Shown piece after piece: positions 12,285 through 21,239 of a stretch of DNA of 64,000 bases (the stretch's first letter is position 1; each line of letters starts with the position of its first letter). Location of the stretch: NCBI GenBank assembly GCA_950022295.1, contig OX465600.1, positions 294,979,782 through 295,043,781 on the forward strand. Reading direction: 5' to 3'. A program made the translations under genes and the position numbers. Origin of the DNA: Bromus sterilis. Lineage: Eukaryota; Streptophyta; Magnoliopsida; Poales; Poaceae. The notes below the pieces were generated by a model, which was not told the DNA's origin, made no database searches, and saw only the letters and a list, made by a program, of their open reading frames with translations.

Positions 12285-13479
12285 CTAATCAAACACACGA
12301 AGGTAAAAGAAATAAACCCAAAAAGGGTGTCCATATTCTCCACGATAGAGGATAGAGAACAACATGTCTCCAGGTTTTGGCTTCTTCTGGACCACTATCT
12401 TCAACCATGTTTTGATTTTGACACAACCATCTGATCCACTTTCAGTGTAGTAATCATGTTGGAAAGGTTCTGTCCAAGGCCGTGCACAAACAATTGTAAC
12501 TTCGCCTTTAAATCCCAGCATCCATTTAGGCGTACAAGTTTGCGGTATCTTCTATTGAAGAAAATACATATTAGTATCATAGTTAGCAATGAGTATAATT
12601 AATAAAATTTCTTTTTGAAGAAGATATAGGCTACTGAGAGAGAATGATAAAAATCATACCAGGCTAGGCCATTTAAGCATATAGTCCTCCAACTTAAGGA
12701 CAAATGACACATATGCTCCAAAAGGACGGTCAACCCTTAAATAGTTCGCATACGAAGGTACCAATTTAATAACTTCGATAAATGCATGTTGTTCACTCTT
12801 ACTTAGGTCGAAGCCATTGTTATAGAAGGTACAATCAAAAATATCTTGTACTTCTTCCGTGGCAAGAACATAATCTGGCAATTATAAATGAGTTGTCAAA
12901 CATTTGGAGCAAAGAAAAATAAGTTGTAGAAGTAACAAAATTGTTGTTTAACAAACTCACATGAACATCGAACTGCAATCATGTCGCCTAGTTCCATCGA
13001 AATTTTATCATCACGAAAAACATTGGATCCTCGACGGCGGCGTCCAAGATCAAATGCTATTTTCATATTATCATGAAATGCATATGTCTTGCATAATGCA
13101 TCCCATTTTGAACCGCCAAAGAATGTGGCATTTGGTTGATTAAAGATCTTAACCTTAAGAACGAAATGTTTCGTCTTAATGTTAACTTTTTTACTAATAG
13201 TTTCATCGAAATCTTGAATATTGATCTTGTCACAAACGTGGCGCCTTGCAAAGCAAGGGATGCACTAGTTGAATTAGAAAAAAAATGATATGTTATAAAC
13301 ATAAACTTAAGTCATGCATGCATGCACCATAACAAGAACATGTCGTGCAAGTTACATACCGTAACATTTTGGAACCAGGACCTAAGCGTGATGAAGAAGT
13401 ATGTGTCTGCTTCATCAAACACGGGATCGTTGCATCGACTCGAGCCGTCTTGACAAATCTCGCACTTGGGATGAGACAT
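12285..13479 (-). CDS. B3-like domain protein inside CACTA, four exons, frame intact
   Basis: On the minus strand I read four exons: 13360-13479, 12961-13264, 12660-12874 and 12285-12551, joined by introns with GT...AG ends (donors GTATGTAAC, GTGAGTTTG, GTATGATT). The lengths sum to 906 nt, giving an uninterrupted 301-aa product ending in TAG. Residues 1-20 hold a CEICQDGSS motif. About 65-140 contain NATFFGGSKWDALCKTYAFH and a LGDMIAVRCS end, the strand and GW/GD-type pattern of a B3 DNA-binding domain. About 214-290 repeat the pattern (GFKGEVTIVCARPW, then VKIKTWLKIVV, then PKPGDMLFSIL). Grass genomes hold many such uncharacterised B3-like proteins. Upstream, a TATATATA box (14198-14207) and a proline-rich frame (13927-14154) may add a leader exon. 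DNA binding is inferred; expression is unknown. Confidence 0.72.
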
Positions 13480-13926
13480 ACTATGTGTTCATAATTATAA
13501 AATTAATTCAAAGTAATAAAAATATAATGAAAATTATAAAAATATAACATGAGAAGTAATACAAATTGTGCCTCATTGGTAACAAAATAGATCAAGAATG
13601 TCTGTTCTATCAATTTTTGGTTTAACAAAAAAAAATCCTCCACTTTCTTTTTACTTGTGTTCTCTGAAAACATACAAACTTGTGGAACCCTAATTTACAC
13701 TATAGCTTGCACCATCAAATTCTCTCTAAAGCCACGACCAATTTCACTTCAAATAACAAAGCACCATCTCACTATCTCTCTGTTTTGGCAATACGCAAAA
13801 TAATCCTAGCAATTTCAACAATTTCAACACCAATAATCCTAGAAATAATCAACACCAACTTCACTTCAAAAAATCACATGGCGGCATAGATTATTACACA
13901 CAACCTATCAATTGCACATGGCAATC

Positions 13927-14154
13927 CTAGAATTCCTGAGCAGAATATGAACATAGAGGAGGATGGGAGGGGTCACCGGACGCGCTGGACGGCGGCGATG
14001 GCTTGAACGGCAGGGGCGGGGGCGGCTTGAACGGTGCGGGCGGGGGCGGCTCCGGTGGCGGCCGTCGGCGAGGAGAGTGGGTGGCTCCTGGCGGCGTGGA
14101 CGGCGACAGCGACGTGGACGGCGACGACGAGGCAGCGCAGCAGCCTTGCGGCAT
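13927..14154 (-). CDS. Proline-rich 75-aa frame, possible leader exon of the B3-like gene
   Basis: A GC-rich frame starts at an ATG about 45 bp downstream of a minus-strand TATATATA box (14198-14207), begins MPQGCCAASSS and is mainly Pro/Ser (RRRPPPEPPPP). It lies about 450 bp upstream of the B3-like exons on the same strand. Possible donors (such as GGTGACC near 13972) would allow splicing toward the exon at 13479. It may instead be a 5' leader or a spurious GC-rich frame. Confidence 0.35.
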   Translation of the reverse strand: MPQGCCAASSSPSTSLSPSTPPGATHSPRRRPPPEPPPPAPFKPPPPLPFKPSPPSSASGDPSHPPLCSYSAQEF

Positions 14155-14197
14155 GGTTCGATCTGAAGCGGTGGGCGAAACTGACGCTAAGTGGTGG

Positions 14198-14207
14198 TAT
14201 ATATATA
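14198..14207 (-). promoter_or_regulatory. TATA box before the B3-like transcription unit
   Basis: The minus strand reads TGCTATATATATACC here, about 45 bp before the ATG of the proline-rich frame and about 720 bp before the first B3-like exon. Placement and orientation fit a core promoter. Confidence 0.45.
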
Positions 14208-14391
14208 GCATGGACTTTTAGCACCGGTTTGTAGCATCAAACGGTGCTAATGGACCTTTAGAACCGGTTTCAGCCACAAACCGGTTCTGAAGGTCACCAA
14301 TTTCATCCATTTTTCGGCCAAAAATACGCGCGGGAAGGGGAGGGACCTTTAGCAGCGGTTCGTGGTTGAAACCGGTTCTAAACATTTATAT

Positions 14392-14470
14392 TTTAGTACC
14401 ACCTCGCTAACCGAAGACGAGTTCGACCGGTTTATAAGCACGGGTCAGTGTGGACTTATCGTAGCATAGC
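14392..14470 (+). repeat. Internal inverted repeat of the CACTA, left arm
   Basis: This stretch (TTTAGTACCACCTCGCTAAC through CGGTTTATAAGCACGGGT to GGACTTATCGTAGCATAG) is found inverted at 17741-17820 with few changes. A shorter partial inverted copy lies at 16661-16698. The arms enclose the AP2-like gene, the hairpins and the RPB1-derived array. Confidence 0.8.
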
Positions 14471-14587
14471 TATTAGAATAGTTGGAGTTTTTATATTTTT
14501 CTATACTTTATATTTTGACACCAGATTTATATTTGTTTTTATATTTTGACTAGCTATTAGAATAGTTGGAGTTTTTTAATAAATCTT

Positions 14588-15207
14588 TGTAACAGATGAG
14601 TTTTCGTTTGAAACCCTTATACTTTGAAAGAGATGGTCTAGTTTCTACACGAAGTGCATCCAGTTTTTGCCGTAATCCTCTCAACTTTTGCACACATGTT
14701 ATGTGGGTCAAATGATGATACCTTGCCAAGTTTCAATCTTTTCTGAGTTCAGTTGTAGTGCTTTTCCAAATCAAGGTCATTAGGCTCAAAATAAATCATT
14801 AAATGCATGAAAAATAGCAAATGAAGTCAGAAAGGGTTGAAATTTTAGTATGTTGCTTTGAATGGTGCATATTGAATGCAAAAAAAGTCTTGAGTTGAAA
14901 TAAGTTTAGAAAAATGAAATGTCTTTGTAACAGATGAGTTTTCGTTTGAAACCCTTATACTTTGAAAGAGATGGTCCAGTTTGTACACGAAGTGCATCCA
15001 ATTTTTGCCGTAATCCTCTAAACTTTTGCACACATGTTATGTGGGTCAAATGATGATACCTTGCCAAGTTTCAACCTTTTCTGAGTTCAGTTGTAGTGCT
15101 TTTCCAAATTCAAGGTCATTTAGCGCAAAATAAATCATTAAATGCATGAAAAATAGCAAATGAAGTCAGAAAGGGTTGAAATTTTAGTATGTGTCTTTGA
15201 ATGGTCT
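14588..15207. repeat. Direct tandem duplication, about 339-bp unit
   Basis: The segment beginning GTAACAGATGAGTTTTCGTT at 14588 is repeated at 14927, including CACGAAGTGCATCCA and CAAATGATGATACCTTGCCA. A shortened third piece (TGGTCCAGTTTGTACACGAA) reappears at about 17299 after the RPB1-derived array. It is non-coding. Confidence 0.85.
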
Positions 15208-15228
15208 TCGGTGAAATTTTAGTATGTG

Positions 15229-15801
15229 TCAGAAAGGGTTGAAATTTTCTTCGGTGTCGGAGCTGATGTCATCCTCCTGCGCTATCCAGCGGGGGTCACC
15301 AAGGGGCCAGTTGGCGGAGCCTCTCGTCAGTTCCTCCTCCGCCATCGCCTTGGCCGCCCGCCGCTCCTCCCTCCATTCATGACGCTCCTGTCGCCGCTCC
15401 GCGCTCTCGGCCGTCAGCCTCGTCCAGTCTTCCGCCTCCTCCGAGGCTTCACGGGGATGGCTCGCGTACCAATCCTGCACGGCACGCTAGTCCTGCTCCG
15501 AGGTGAGGCTGAGCACCGCTCGTCGACGATGGAGGCGGTGGTCCTCTTCAGTGAGGAGGAGCGGCGGATCTGCAATGTCCTCCACCTCTTCCAAGCTGCG
15601 ACAGTGGCGGTTATTAATCTCCGCGCGCGGGCGGCCGAGCCTCCACGCCGCAACGTCGTACGCGCGGGCGGCTAAATATGCATGCCAGAACCTGCCGAGA
15701 CACACACGATCGTTGTTGGCACAAGTGATCACCGCCATGAATGTGCCGTCCGAGCGCTCGCGGACGCCGTGGTAGCTTGGTCGGCGGCGGCGATGCGGCA
15801 T
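15229..15801 (-). pseudogene. AP2/ERF-like gene with one in-frame stop, carried by CACTA
   Basis: From the ATG at 15801 (A/G-rich context ACCATGC) the frame runs 191 codons to TGA at 15229, broken only by a TAG at codon 105 (15487-15489). Residues 9-65 form an AP2-like domain: YHGVRERSDGTFMAVI, then VCLGRFWHAYLAARAYDVAA, then WRLGRPRAEINN. The C-terminal half is charged and rich in Glu/Arg (SAERRQERHEWREERRAAKA). Similar AP2-like proteins are abundant in transposon-rich grass genomes, which suggests a family spread by elements like this. Known AP2/ERF proteins bind GCC-box or DRE-like DNA; binding here is not shown. A single substitution separates it from an open frame, so decay may be recent or readthrough possible. 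Confidence 0.8.
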
Positions 15802-15908
15802 GGTGGCGGTGGCGCGGAAGGGGAAAGAGTGCACGAGAAAAGGACTAGTGGCGACTGGCGTTGCGTGAAGTCCTCTTCCACGCGCTTTTAACCGTACACG
15901 ATTTTGAA

Positions 15909-16290
15909 TCCAACCAATCAGGAAGAAGCACACGGATCGCGTGTTTCTTTCAAGCGCTTGTGAGTCGTTGGATCAGGTTTCTGAGCCGTTGGATCCAACC
16001 AATCAGGAAGAAGCACACGGATTGCGTGTTTCTTTCAAGCGCTTGTGAGTCGTTGGATCAGGCTTCTGAGCCGTTGGATCCAACCAATCAGGAAGAAGCA
16101 CACGGATCGCGTGTTTCTTTCAAATGAAGTCAGAAAGGTCTTTAGCACCGGTTTCAACCACAAACCGGTACTTCAAGCGCTTTGTTTCTTTCAGCTCACC
16201 TCGAGCAATCAGAAAGAAGCACACGGATCGCGTTTTTCTTTCAAGCGCTTTGTGATCGTTGGATCAGGCTTGTCAGCCGTTGGATCAGGC
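15909..16290. repeat. 85-bp tandem repeat, about four units
   Basis: Units start TCCAACCAATCAGGAAGAAG at 15909, 15994 and 16079, and a diverged unit begins near 16197 after a short island of subterminal motif (CTTTAGCACCGGTTTC). Each unit contains CACACGGATCGCGTGTTTCT and TCGTTGGATCAGG. The CACACGGATCGCGTGT core is nearly palindromic. The array lies between the AP2-like gene (minus) and the hairpin unit (plus) and could serve as a two-way promoter region. Confidence 0.85.
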
Positions 16291-16301
16291 TTGTCGTTGC
16301 C

Positions 16302-16309
16302 TATATATA
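16302..16309 (+). promoter_or_regulatory. TATA box upstream of the hairpin pair
   Basis: CCTATATATAGCCC stands 59 bp before the 5' arm of the first hairpin. Start sites lie about 25-35 bp downstream of plant TATA boxes, so a transcript would begin near 16335 and include both hairpins. The core TATATATA is symmetric, but the hairpins lie on its right side. Confidence 0.5.
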
Positions 16310-16361
16310 GCCCACCTCTCGGACATGTTCGACACTCATTTCATCGGCCGAATAAAAATCA

Positions 16362-16453
16362 TTCGGATTCGCCTGGTTGCGGTCTGACGGTGCTTTTGAT
16401 ATGCATGCACTCACGAGAGCCACACCGTCGGGCTGTAACCAGGCGAAACCGTG
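16362..16453 (+). ncRNA. miRNA-like hairpin 1
   Basis: The arm at 16368-16392 (starting TTCGCCTGGTTGCGG) pairs along its full 25 nt with 16423-16447 (CACCGTCGGGCTGTAACCAG...). The only non-Watson-Crick positions are four G-U wobbles. The stem extends outward through CGGA/ACCG with one mismatch, and the loop is about 30 nt. Size and pairing meet the usual plant pre-miRNA shape. I do not recognise the sequence as a known miRNA. An inverted repeat that yields siRNA is an alternative. Confidence 0.5.
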
Positions 16454-16518
16454 TGTTTTGTTGATCTTATATATATCTAGTTAGAAATCTTTCACTTCAT
16501 CGACCAAATACAAACCAT

Positions 16519-16603
16519 TCGGATTCGCCTGCATACGTTCGACGGTGCATTTGATATGCTTGCACTCTAGAGCCACCGTCGGGCTGTATGCAGGCGAAAT
16601 CGT
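16519..16603 (+). ncRNA. miRNA-like hairpin 2
   Basis: This is a tandem copy 156 bp downstream of hairpin 1. The arm at 16524-16547 (TTCGCCTGCATACG...) pairs with 16574-16598 (...GGGCTGTATGCAGGCGAA) with one bulged base. Relative to hairpin 1, GT in the 5' arm has become CA while AC in the 3' arm has become TG, so two adjacent base pairs changed on both sides and pairing is kept. Flanking GAAATCTTTCACTTCAT is shared, showing tandem duplication of the whole unit. Confidence 0.5.
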
Positions 16604-16750
16604 ATGTTTTGTTGAACTTACATATATCTAGCTAGAAATCTTTCACTTCATATCGACCAATGCTACGATAAGTCCACAATGACCCGTGCTTATAAACCTG
16701 CTACCACATCTTTAGAACCGGTTGGTAGTACAAACCGGTTCTAAAGGGGA

Positions 16751-17295
16751 GCTGGAAGTAGTGCTCAGAAGATAATGCTGGAAGTAGTGCTCAGAAGAGT
16801 TTGTCCGAGAGCAACAATTTGAAAGCTATGATCACTGCAGGATCAAAAGGCAGTTTCATTAATATTTCGCAAATGACTGCTTGGACGCACAATGATGGAA
16901 TCTTTTTAAAAAACAAGTAAATCAGGTTCTTAACAAGGCTCGTGATAATGCTGGAAGTAGTGCTCAGACGAGTTTGTCCGAGAGCAACAATTTGAAAGCT
17001 ATGATCACTGCAGGCTCAAAAGGCAGTTTCATTAATATTTCGCAAATGACTGCTTGGACGCACAATGACGAAATCTTTTAACAAGGCTCGTGATAATGCT
17101 GGAAGTAGTGCTCAGAAGAGTTTGTCCGAGAGCAACAATTTGAAAGCTATGATCACTGCAGGCTCAAAAGGCAGTTTCATTAATATTTCGCAAATGACTG
17201 CCTTGACGCACAATGATGGAATCTTTTAACAAGGCTCGTGATAATGCTGGAAGTAGTGCTCAGAAGAGTTTGTCCGAGAGCAACAATTTGAAACC
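16751..17295 (+). pseudogene. RNA polymerase II largest-subunit (RPB1) fragment, amplified as 148-bp tandem repeat
   Basis: Each unit encodes NKARDNAGSSAQKSL, then SESNNLKAMITAGSKGSFIN and ISQMTA, a highly conserved part of RPB1, the catalytic subunit of RNA polymerase II. Units begin at 16932, 17080 and 17228 with exact 148-bp spacing; a first, rearranged unit begins near 16751 and the last is cut at 17295. In the second unit VLN precedes KARD, extending the host match. After the RPB1 part every unit has the same foreign tail (TGGACGCACAATGATGGAAT), so capture came before amplification. Because 148 is not a multiple of three, no long fusion frame exists. Confidence 0.82.
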
Positions 17296-17740
17296 CTTGA
17301 TGGTCCAGTTTGTACACGAAGTGCATCCAATTTTTATCGTAGCACTCTCAACAGTTTCAGCAAGTTCAACTGATGTAGGCCTCCAAAACAAATACCTGCT
17401 TGTAATACCTGTTGAGAGGGCTACGACAAAAACTAAAATAAAAAATTATAGCAATTTCATTATAGGATGTCAATGGAAGATTACTACACACCCTGTACAC
17501 CGTAAAGGAAATTTTCGGTTAGCCCCTGATTAGTGAGAAAATCTAACTACTCTGCAGACAAGAGAGCTCCAGCTGAAATGCCCGTATTAGATTTCGCAAT
17601 CTCATACGGGGTTTCAGCTGGACCCCGCCTCATCGGCAAATCTAGCAAATCTGCCCACCAATCAAGGTTCAACCGAAATTAGAACCACGGTATACAGGAT
17701 ATAGTTAAATCCCTCATGGATAACCTTTATTGAAATTGTT

Positions 17741-17820
17741 ATGCTATGATAAGTCCACTCTAACCCGTGCTTATAAACCGGTCGAACTCCTCTTCGGTTA
17801 GCGAGGTGGTACTAAACTTA
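17741..17820 (-). repeat. Internal inverted repeat of the CACTA, right arm
   Basis: This is the inverted counterpart of 14392-14470: TAAGTCCACTCTAACCCGTG through TATAAACCGGTCGAACTCC to TTAGCGAGGTGGTACTAAA. It adjoins the right subterminal region of the element. Confidence 0.8.
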
Positions 17821-19084
17821 GTGAACCTTTAGAACCGGTTCTAGGTACCAACTGGTTCTAATGCTGTTAGGTGGCCCGCATGCCGAACGGCAACCTTCCA
17901 CCACATCTTTAGAACCGGTTGGTAGTACAAACCGGTTCTAAAGGGGCGCTGGCAGGGCACCGCTGGGCTGGGTCCCCACCACACCGACCGTTTCTAAAGC
18001 CCGGAGCCACGAACCGGTTCTATTGGGCCAGTAGAACCGGTTCGTGTTCGAACCATGACCTTTGCTCATATCCAAATGCATGTTTTGTACTAGTGTAAGC
18101 TCTTATAGTTACGCATTTTTAAAAATGCGCCACCCCTAAGAGTGGGCCAACCCTGGATCCTCTTATACGTGGCGCATTTGGACACCCCTAAGAACCTTAT
18201 AGGTGACGCATCTTAGAAATGCGCCACCCCTAAGAGCTTATGGGTGACGCATTCTGAAAATGCGCCACCCCTAAGGAATTATTAGTGGCGCATTCAGAAT
18301 GCGCCACCCATAAGCTCTTAGGGGTGGCGCTCCTTGCATATGCGCCACTACTAACCTAAAAATGTGAGGGGAAAATTCTCAATACACAAAAACACCCCCC
18401 GGTGGACCGCCTTTTCTGTTTGAAAAAAAATAAAAAAAATGATAGAAATGTAAAAAAAAAGATTTCCGTGTAATATGTGGTCTAGTTATTAGGAAAATTT
18501 AGAAACATGAATTTCGACTTTTTTTGCAAAATCTCTCGAGAATCCGTAAAATAGGTTTAACTTTTGCATACGAACTCCGATGAAAAAGTTTTTTATATGA
18601 AAAATCATCTACTCGAAAAGTTATATCCAAATTCAATCGGGGGAACCCCGTTGATCATTTTTAGAATCCTCAAAAACCTAACAGAAAAAAGTTACGGGCA
18701 TTTGAAGATCTGGAGGCCAAAAAATTGAAAAAAAAATCAAAACTTATTAGTGGCGCATTTTGCTAGGTGTGCCACCCCTAAGGTTCTTATGGGTGTCGCA
18801 TTTTGCTATATGCGCCACTAATAAGAGTATATATAACTAGGCCGACTTCCTTCTCCTCCTTACCTCTTCATTCTTATCCTCCTCTCCTCCTCCTCTCCAC
18901 CTTCTCCATGGCGCCCTCCTCCTCCTCCCCTCCTCCATGGCTCCAAGGCTGCTCCTCCTCCTCATCCTCCCCTCCTCCATGGCTCCTACTCCTCCAAGGT
19001 TCCTCCTCCCCTTTCTTCTTCCTCCTCCCCTCCTCCATGGTTCCTACTCCTCATGGTTCCTCCTCCCCTTTCTTGGCTCCTCCT

Positions 19085-19214
19085 TGATACGTCAAAAACG
19101 TATCTATAATTTCTGCTTGCTCCATGCCTCTTTTGTGTGATATTGCTATGATATTGATGAACTTCCATACACTTTTGATCATATTTGGACTAAGCTATTA
19201 ACTCAGTGCACCCC
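19085..19214 (+). repeat. 5' LTR of the Athila-like element, first part
   Basis: The first 130 bp match the start of the 3' LTR at 39593 (shared TTTCTGCTTGCTCCATGCCT). The LTR breaks after GTGCACCCC, where Tat element A has inserted, and resumes at 34155. Confidence 0.9.
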
Positions 19215-19414
19215 TGACGAGGGGGTGACCCCACAATCTGTAACCCTAGCCTTGTGCGCACTAGCCTTGGCTCCCCTATAATCGCCATCTCCAATCAATA
19301 ACATCAAGAAGGAACGTATCCTCCTGTTAGCCGACGAGCTATCGTCCAACCTGTGCCTCTCATGACTAATCCAGGGTCCCTGACCATGGGATTTGCCGGG
19401 GTACATCCCCGTCA
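19215..19414 (+). repeat. 5' LTR of Tat A, internally deleted
   Basis: It is 200 bp against 448 bp in intact family LTRs. The sequence jumps from GACCCCACAA to TCTGTAACCC, and CACAA occurs at both break sites in the full LTR. The LTR TATA box is lost with the deleted part. Confidence 0.88.
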
Positions 19415-19440
19415 ATTGACGCCGTCTGTGGGAACTACAC

Positions 19441-20420
19441 ATGTTGGAATTACGATCTCGGCGGTTCCGTCTTCAGCAAGCCACAACTCAAGGGCAAGAA
19501 CCAGATGCAATCCACCCGAGGAATTCAAGATCACGACGAACATCTCTGCCGCCCCGGCGAGATCGTTCAGCCTGCAGCCGTGCCAAGACCAATACTACGG
19601 CGGCAATCGAGCCCACCGCCAGCGAAGGAGAACTCAACGACCCAAAAGAAAGGCGCGAGGGTTCCACATGGAGATCCCGATCGACAAGCTGCAGCACGAA
19701 GCAGAGGATCCGCCGACCACTCGACGACCCACCGCCACCCAGGCACCCTCCGCACAACAAGACACCAACTCCGAGCTCGAGATCAGCGATCGCCAAGATC
19801 ATCACCAACGAGGAAGAAATCGATGACCCAGAAGACAGGCGCGAGGATTCTACAAAGAGACCCCACTCGACAAGTCGAACTATATAGCCACGCGCTCGCC
19901 GACCACTCGACGACCCGCCGCCGTGCAGACATTTGTCGCCCGCCAGGACAGCGACTCTGAAACTCAGACCGGCGAATACTACGACCCAGATCGAAGACCA
20001 GACGAATTCGCCAATCTTACAAGGAACCAGAATCTAAGTGAAGGGATCGAAATTGACCCGCGAGTCCACGAGCACCCGGCAGACCACGCGCTGTTCTTCC
20101 GAGTCTCAAGGAGGAAAAGGCACGCCGGATCCAGCAAACTCACGGTCAGGGAATAGCTAGAAGGACCCTGCACGATCCATTGCTTCGAAGACAACTGGGG
20201 ATACATCAAATCGGGCCACACTCTGGGAGACTGTCGCCTGTTGAAATCGCCGACAGCCTCAAGGAGGAAAAACAACAAGAAGCCAAGCGCACCCAACGAA
20301 CCGAGCAGTCGCGCACTCAAGGACAGGTGTATACGATCCAAGAAGGCAGGTATCGCAAGCCCAACAGGACGCCTACACCCTGCAAGCCAGAGCAGCCGAG
20401 AACCTAAACACAGTCGAAGT
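19441..20420 (+). pseudogene. Tat A gag remnant
   Basis: The fragments line up with the gag of element C: SETQTGEYYDPDRRPDEFAN, then RKRHAGSSKLTV, then a stop (TAG near 20154) and CTIHCFEDNWG, a zinc-knuckle-like Cys/His tail. Frames shift several times. The usual capsid core is missing here and in the sister copies, so the family appears gag-deleted. Confidence 0.75.
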
Positions 20421-20489
20421 CTACCAGTTAAACAACGCAGAAATCATCATCACGTTCTCCCAGAATGATCACCCGCCTGCAGTCCCAAG

Positions 20490-20901
20490 GCCGGGGCACG
20501 CGCCATTGGTACTCGACGCCCAAATCGTAGGGTACGACATGGACAGAATCTTCATGGACGGAGGCAGCAGCATGAACATAATCTTCGTCAGCACCCTACG
20601 CAAGATGCTGATCCCACGATCAGTATGGAAGAAATCAAGCACCGTGTTATACGGAGTAGTCACAGGAGAAGCGGCTACTTCCCTTGGACTAATCGAGCTC
20701 GAAGTCGTCTTTGGCAGCAGACGCAATTTCGCAAGACACACCCTCGAGTTCGAAGTACTCGATTGGCAATCACAGTATCACGCCATATTGGGACGTCCAG
20801 CGTTCGCACAATTCATGGCGATTCCGCACTACGCCTACCTCAAACTCAAGATGCCAGGATCCGCGGGCGTCATCACAGTCAACGGGAGCTTCGCCAAATA
20901 A
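20490..20901 (+). pseudogene. Tat A aspartic protease region
   Basis: The frame holds LVLDAQIVGYDMDRIFMDGG followed by SSMNII, the retropepsin active-site region with DGGSS in place of the usual D-S/T-G. ILGRPAFAQFMAIPHYAYLK, the conserved ILGR helix of gypsy proteases, follows. The frame stops at 20899-20901 where the sister copies read on. Confidence 0.78.
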
Positions 20902-21239
20902 GACAAATGCGATCGCGATTTCCACAAAGTCTCCGACACCTTCGGAGCCAAGCAAGAACTCACAGAAATAGCCATGGCGACAGACAAAAGCATCTTTCCA
21001 CTAGCAAGCCGAAGCGAGTCAAAAGAGTATGGACGGGACTTCAGGATCGACAGCGACACGGTCACCCACCAGGCGCACCCGACGGACCCAGAAAAAACAG
21101 TCCGCGTGTATGCCCACCTCCCGGAAGAGCAAGCGGTTGCCTCATCGCTTTTCTCCGCGAAGAATGGGAAATCTTCGCCTGGTGCCCAGCCGACATGCCA
21201 GGAGTACCGCGTGAGTTCGCGGAACACGCGCAGCGCATC

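Larger units (their letters stand above)
11660..18095. mobile_element. Inner CACTA transposon with captured host-like genes
   Basis: The ends are CACTAGTGCAAAACAGG and, inverted, CACTAGTACAAAACATG. TAA flanks both sides (11657-11659 and 18096-18098). Subterminal motifs of the type TTTAGAACCGGTT/AACCGGTTCTAAA are dense at 11670-11880 and 17825-18055 and recur in islands at 14220-14400, 16140-16175 and 16710-16745. The 6.4-kb element has no TNP2-like transposase. It carries a B3-like gene and an AP2-like gene (both minus), a tandem array derived from RPB1, and two miRNA-like hairpins (plus). It inserted into the left subterminal region of the outer CACTA. Confidence 0.9.

Noticed and set aside
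19353..19960. Several overlapping 100-157 aa frames
   Set aside because: Alternate frames of the same frameshifted Tat A gag; only the frame matching Tat C gag is meaningful.
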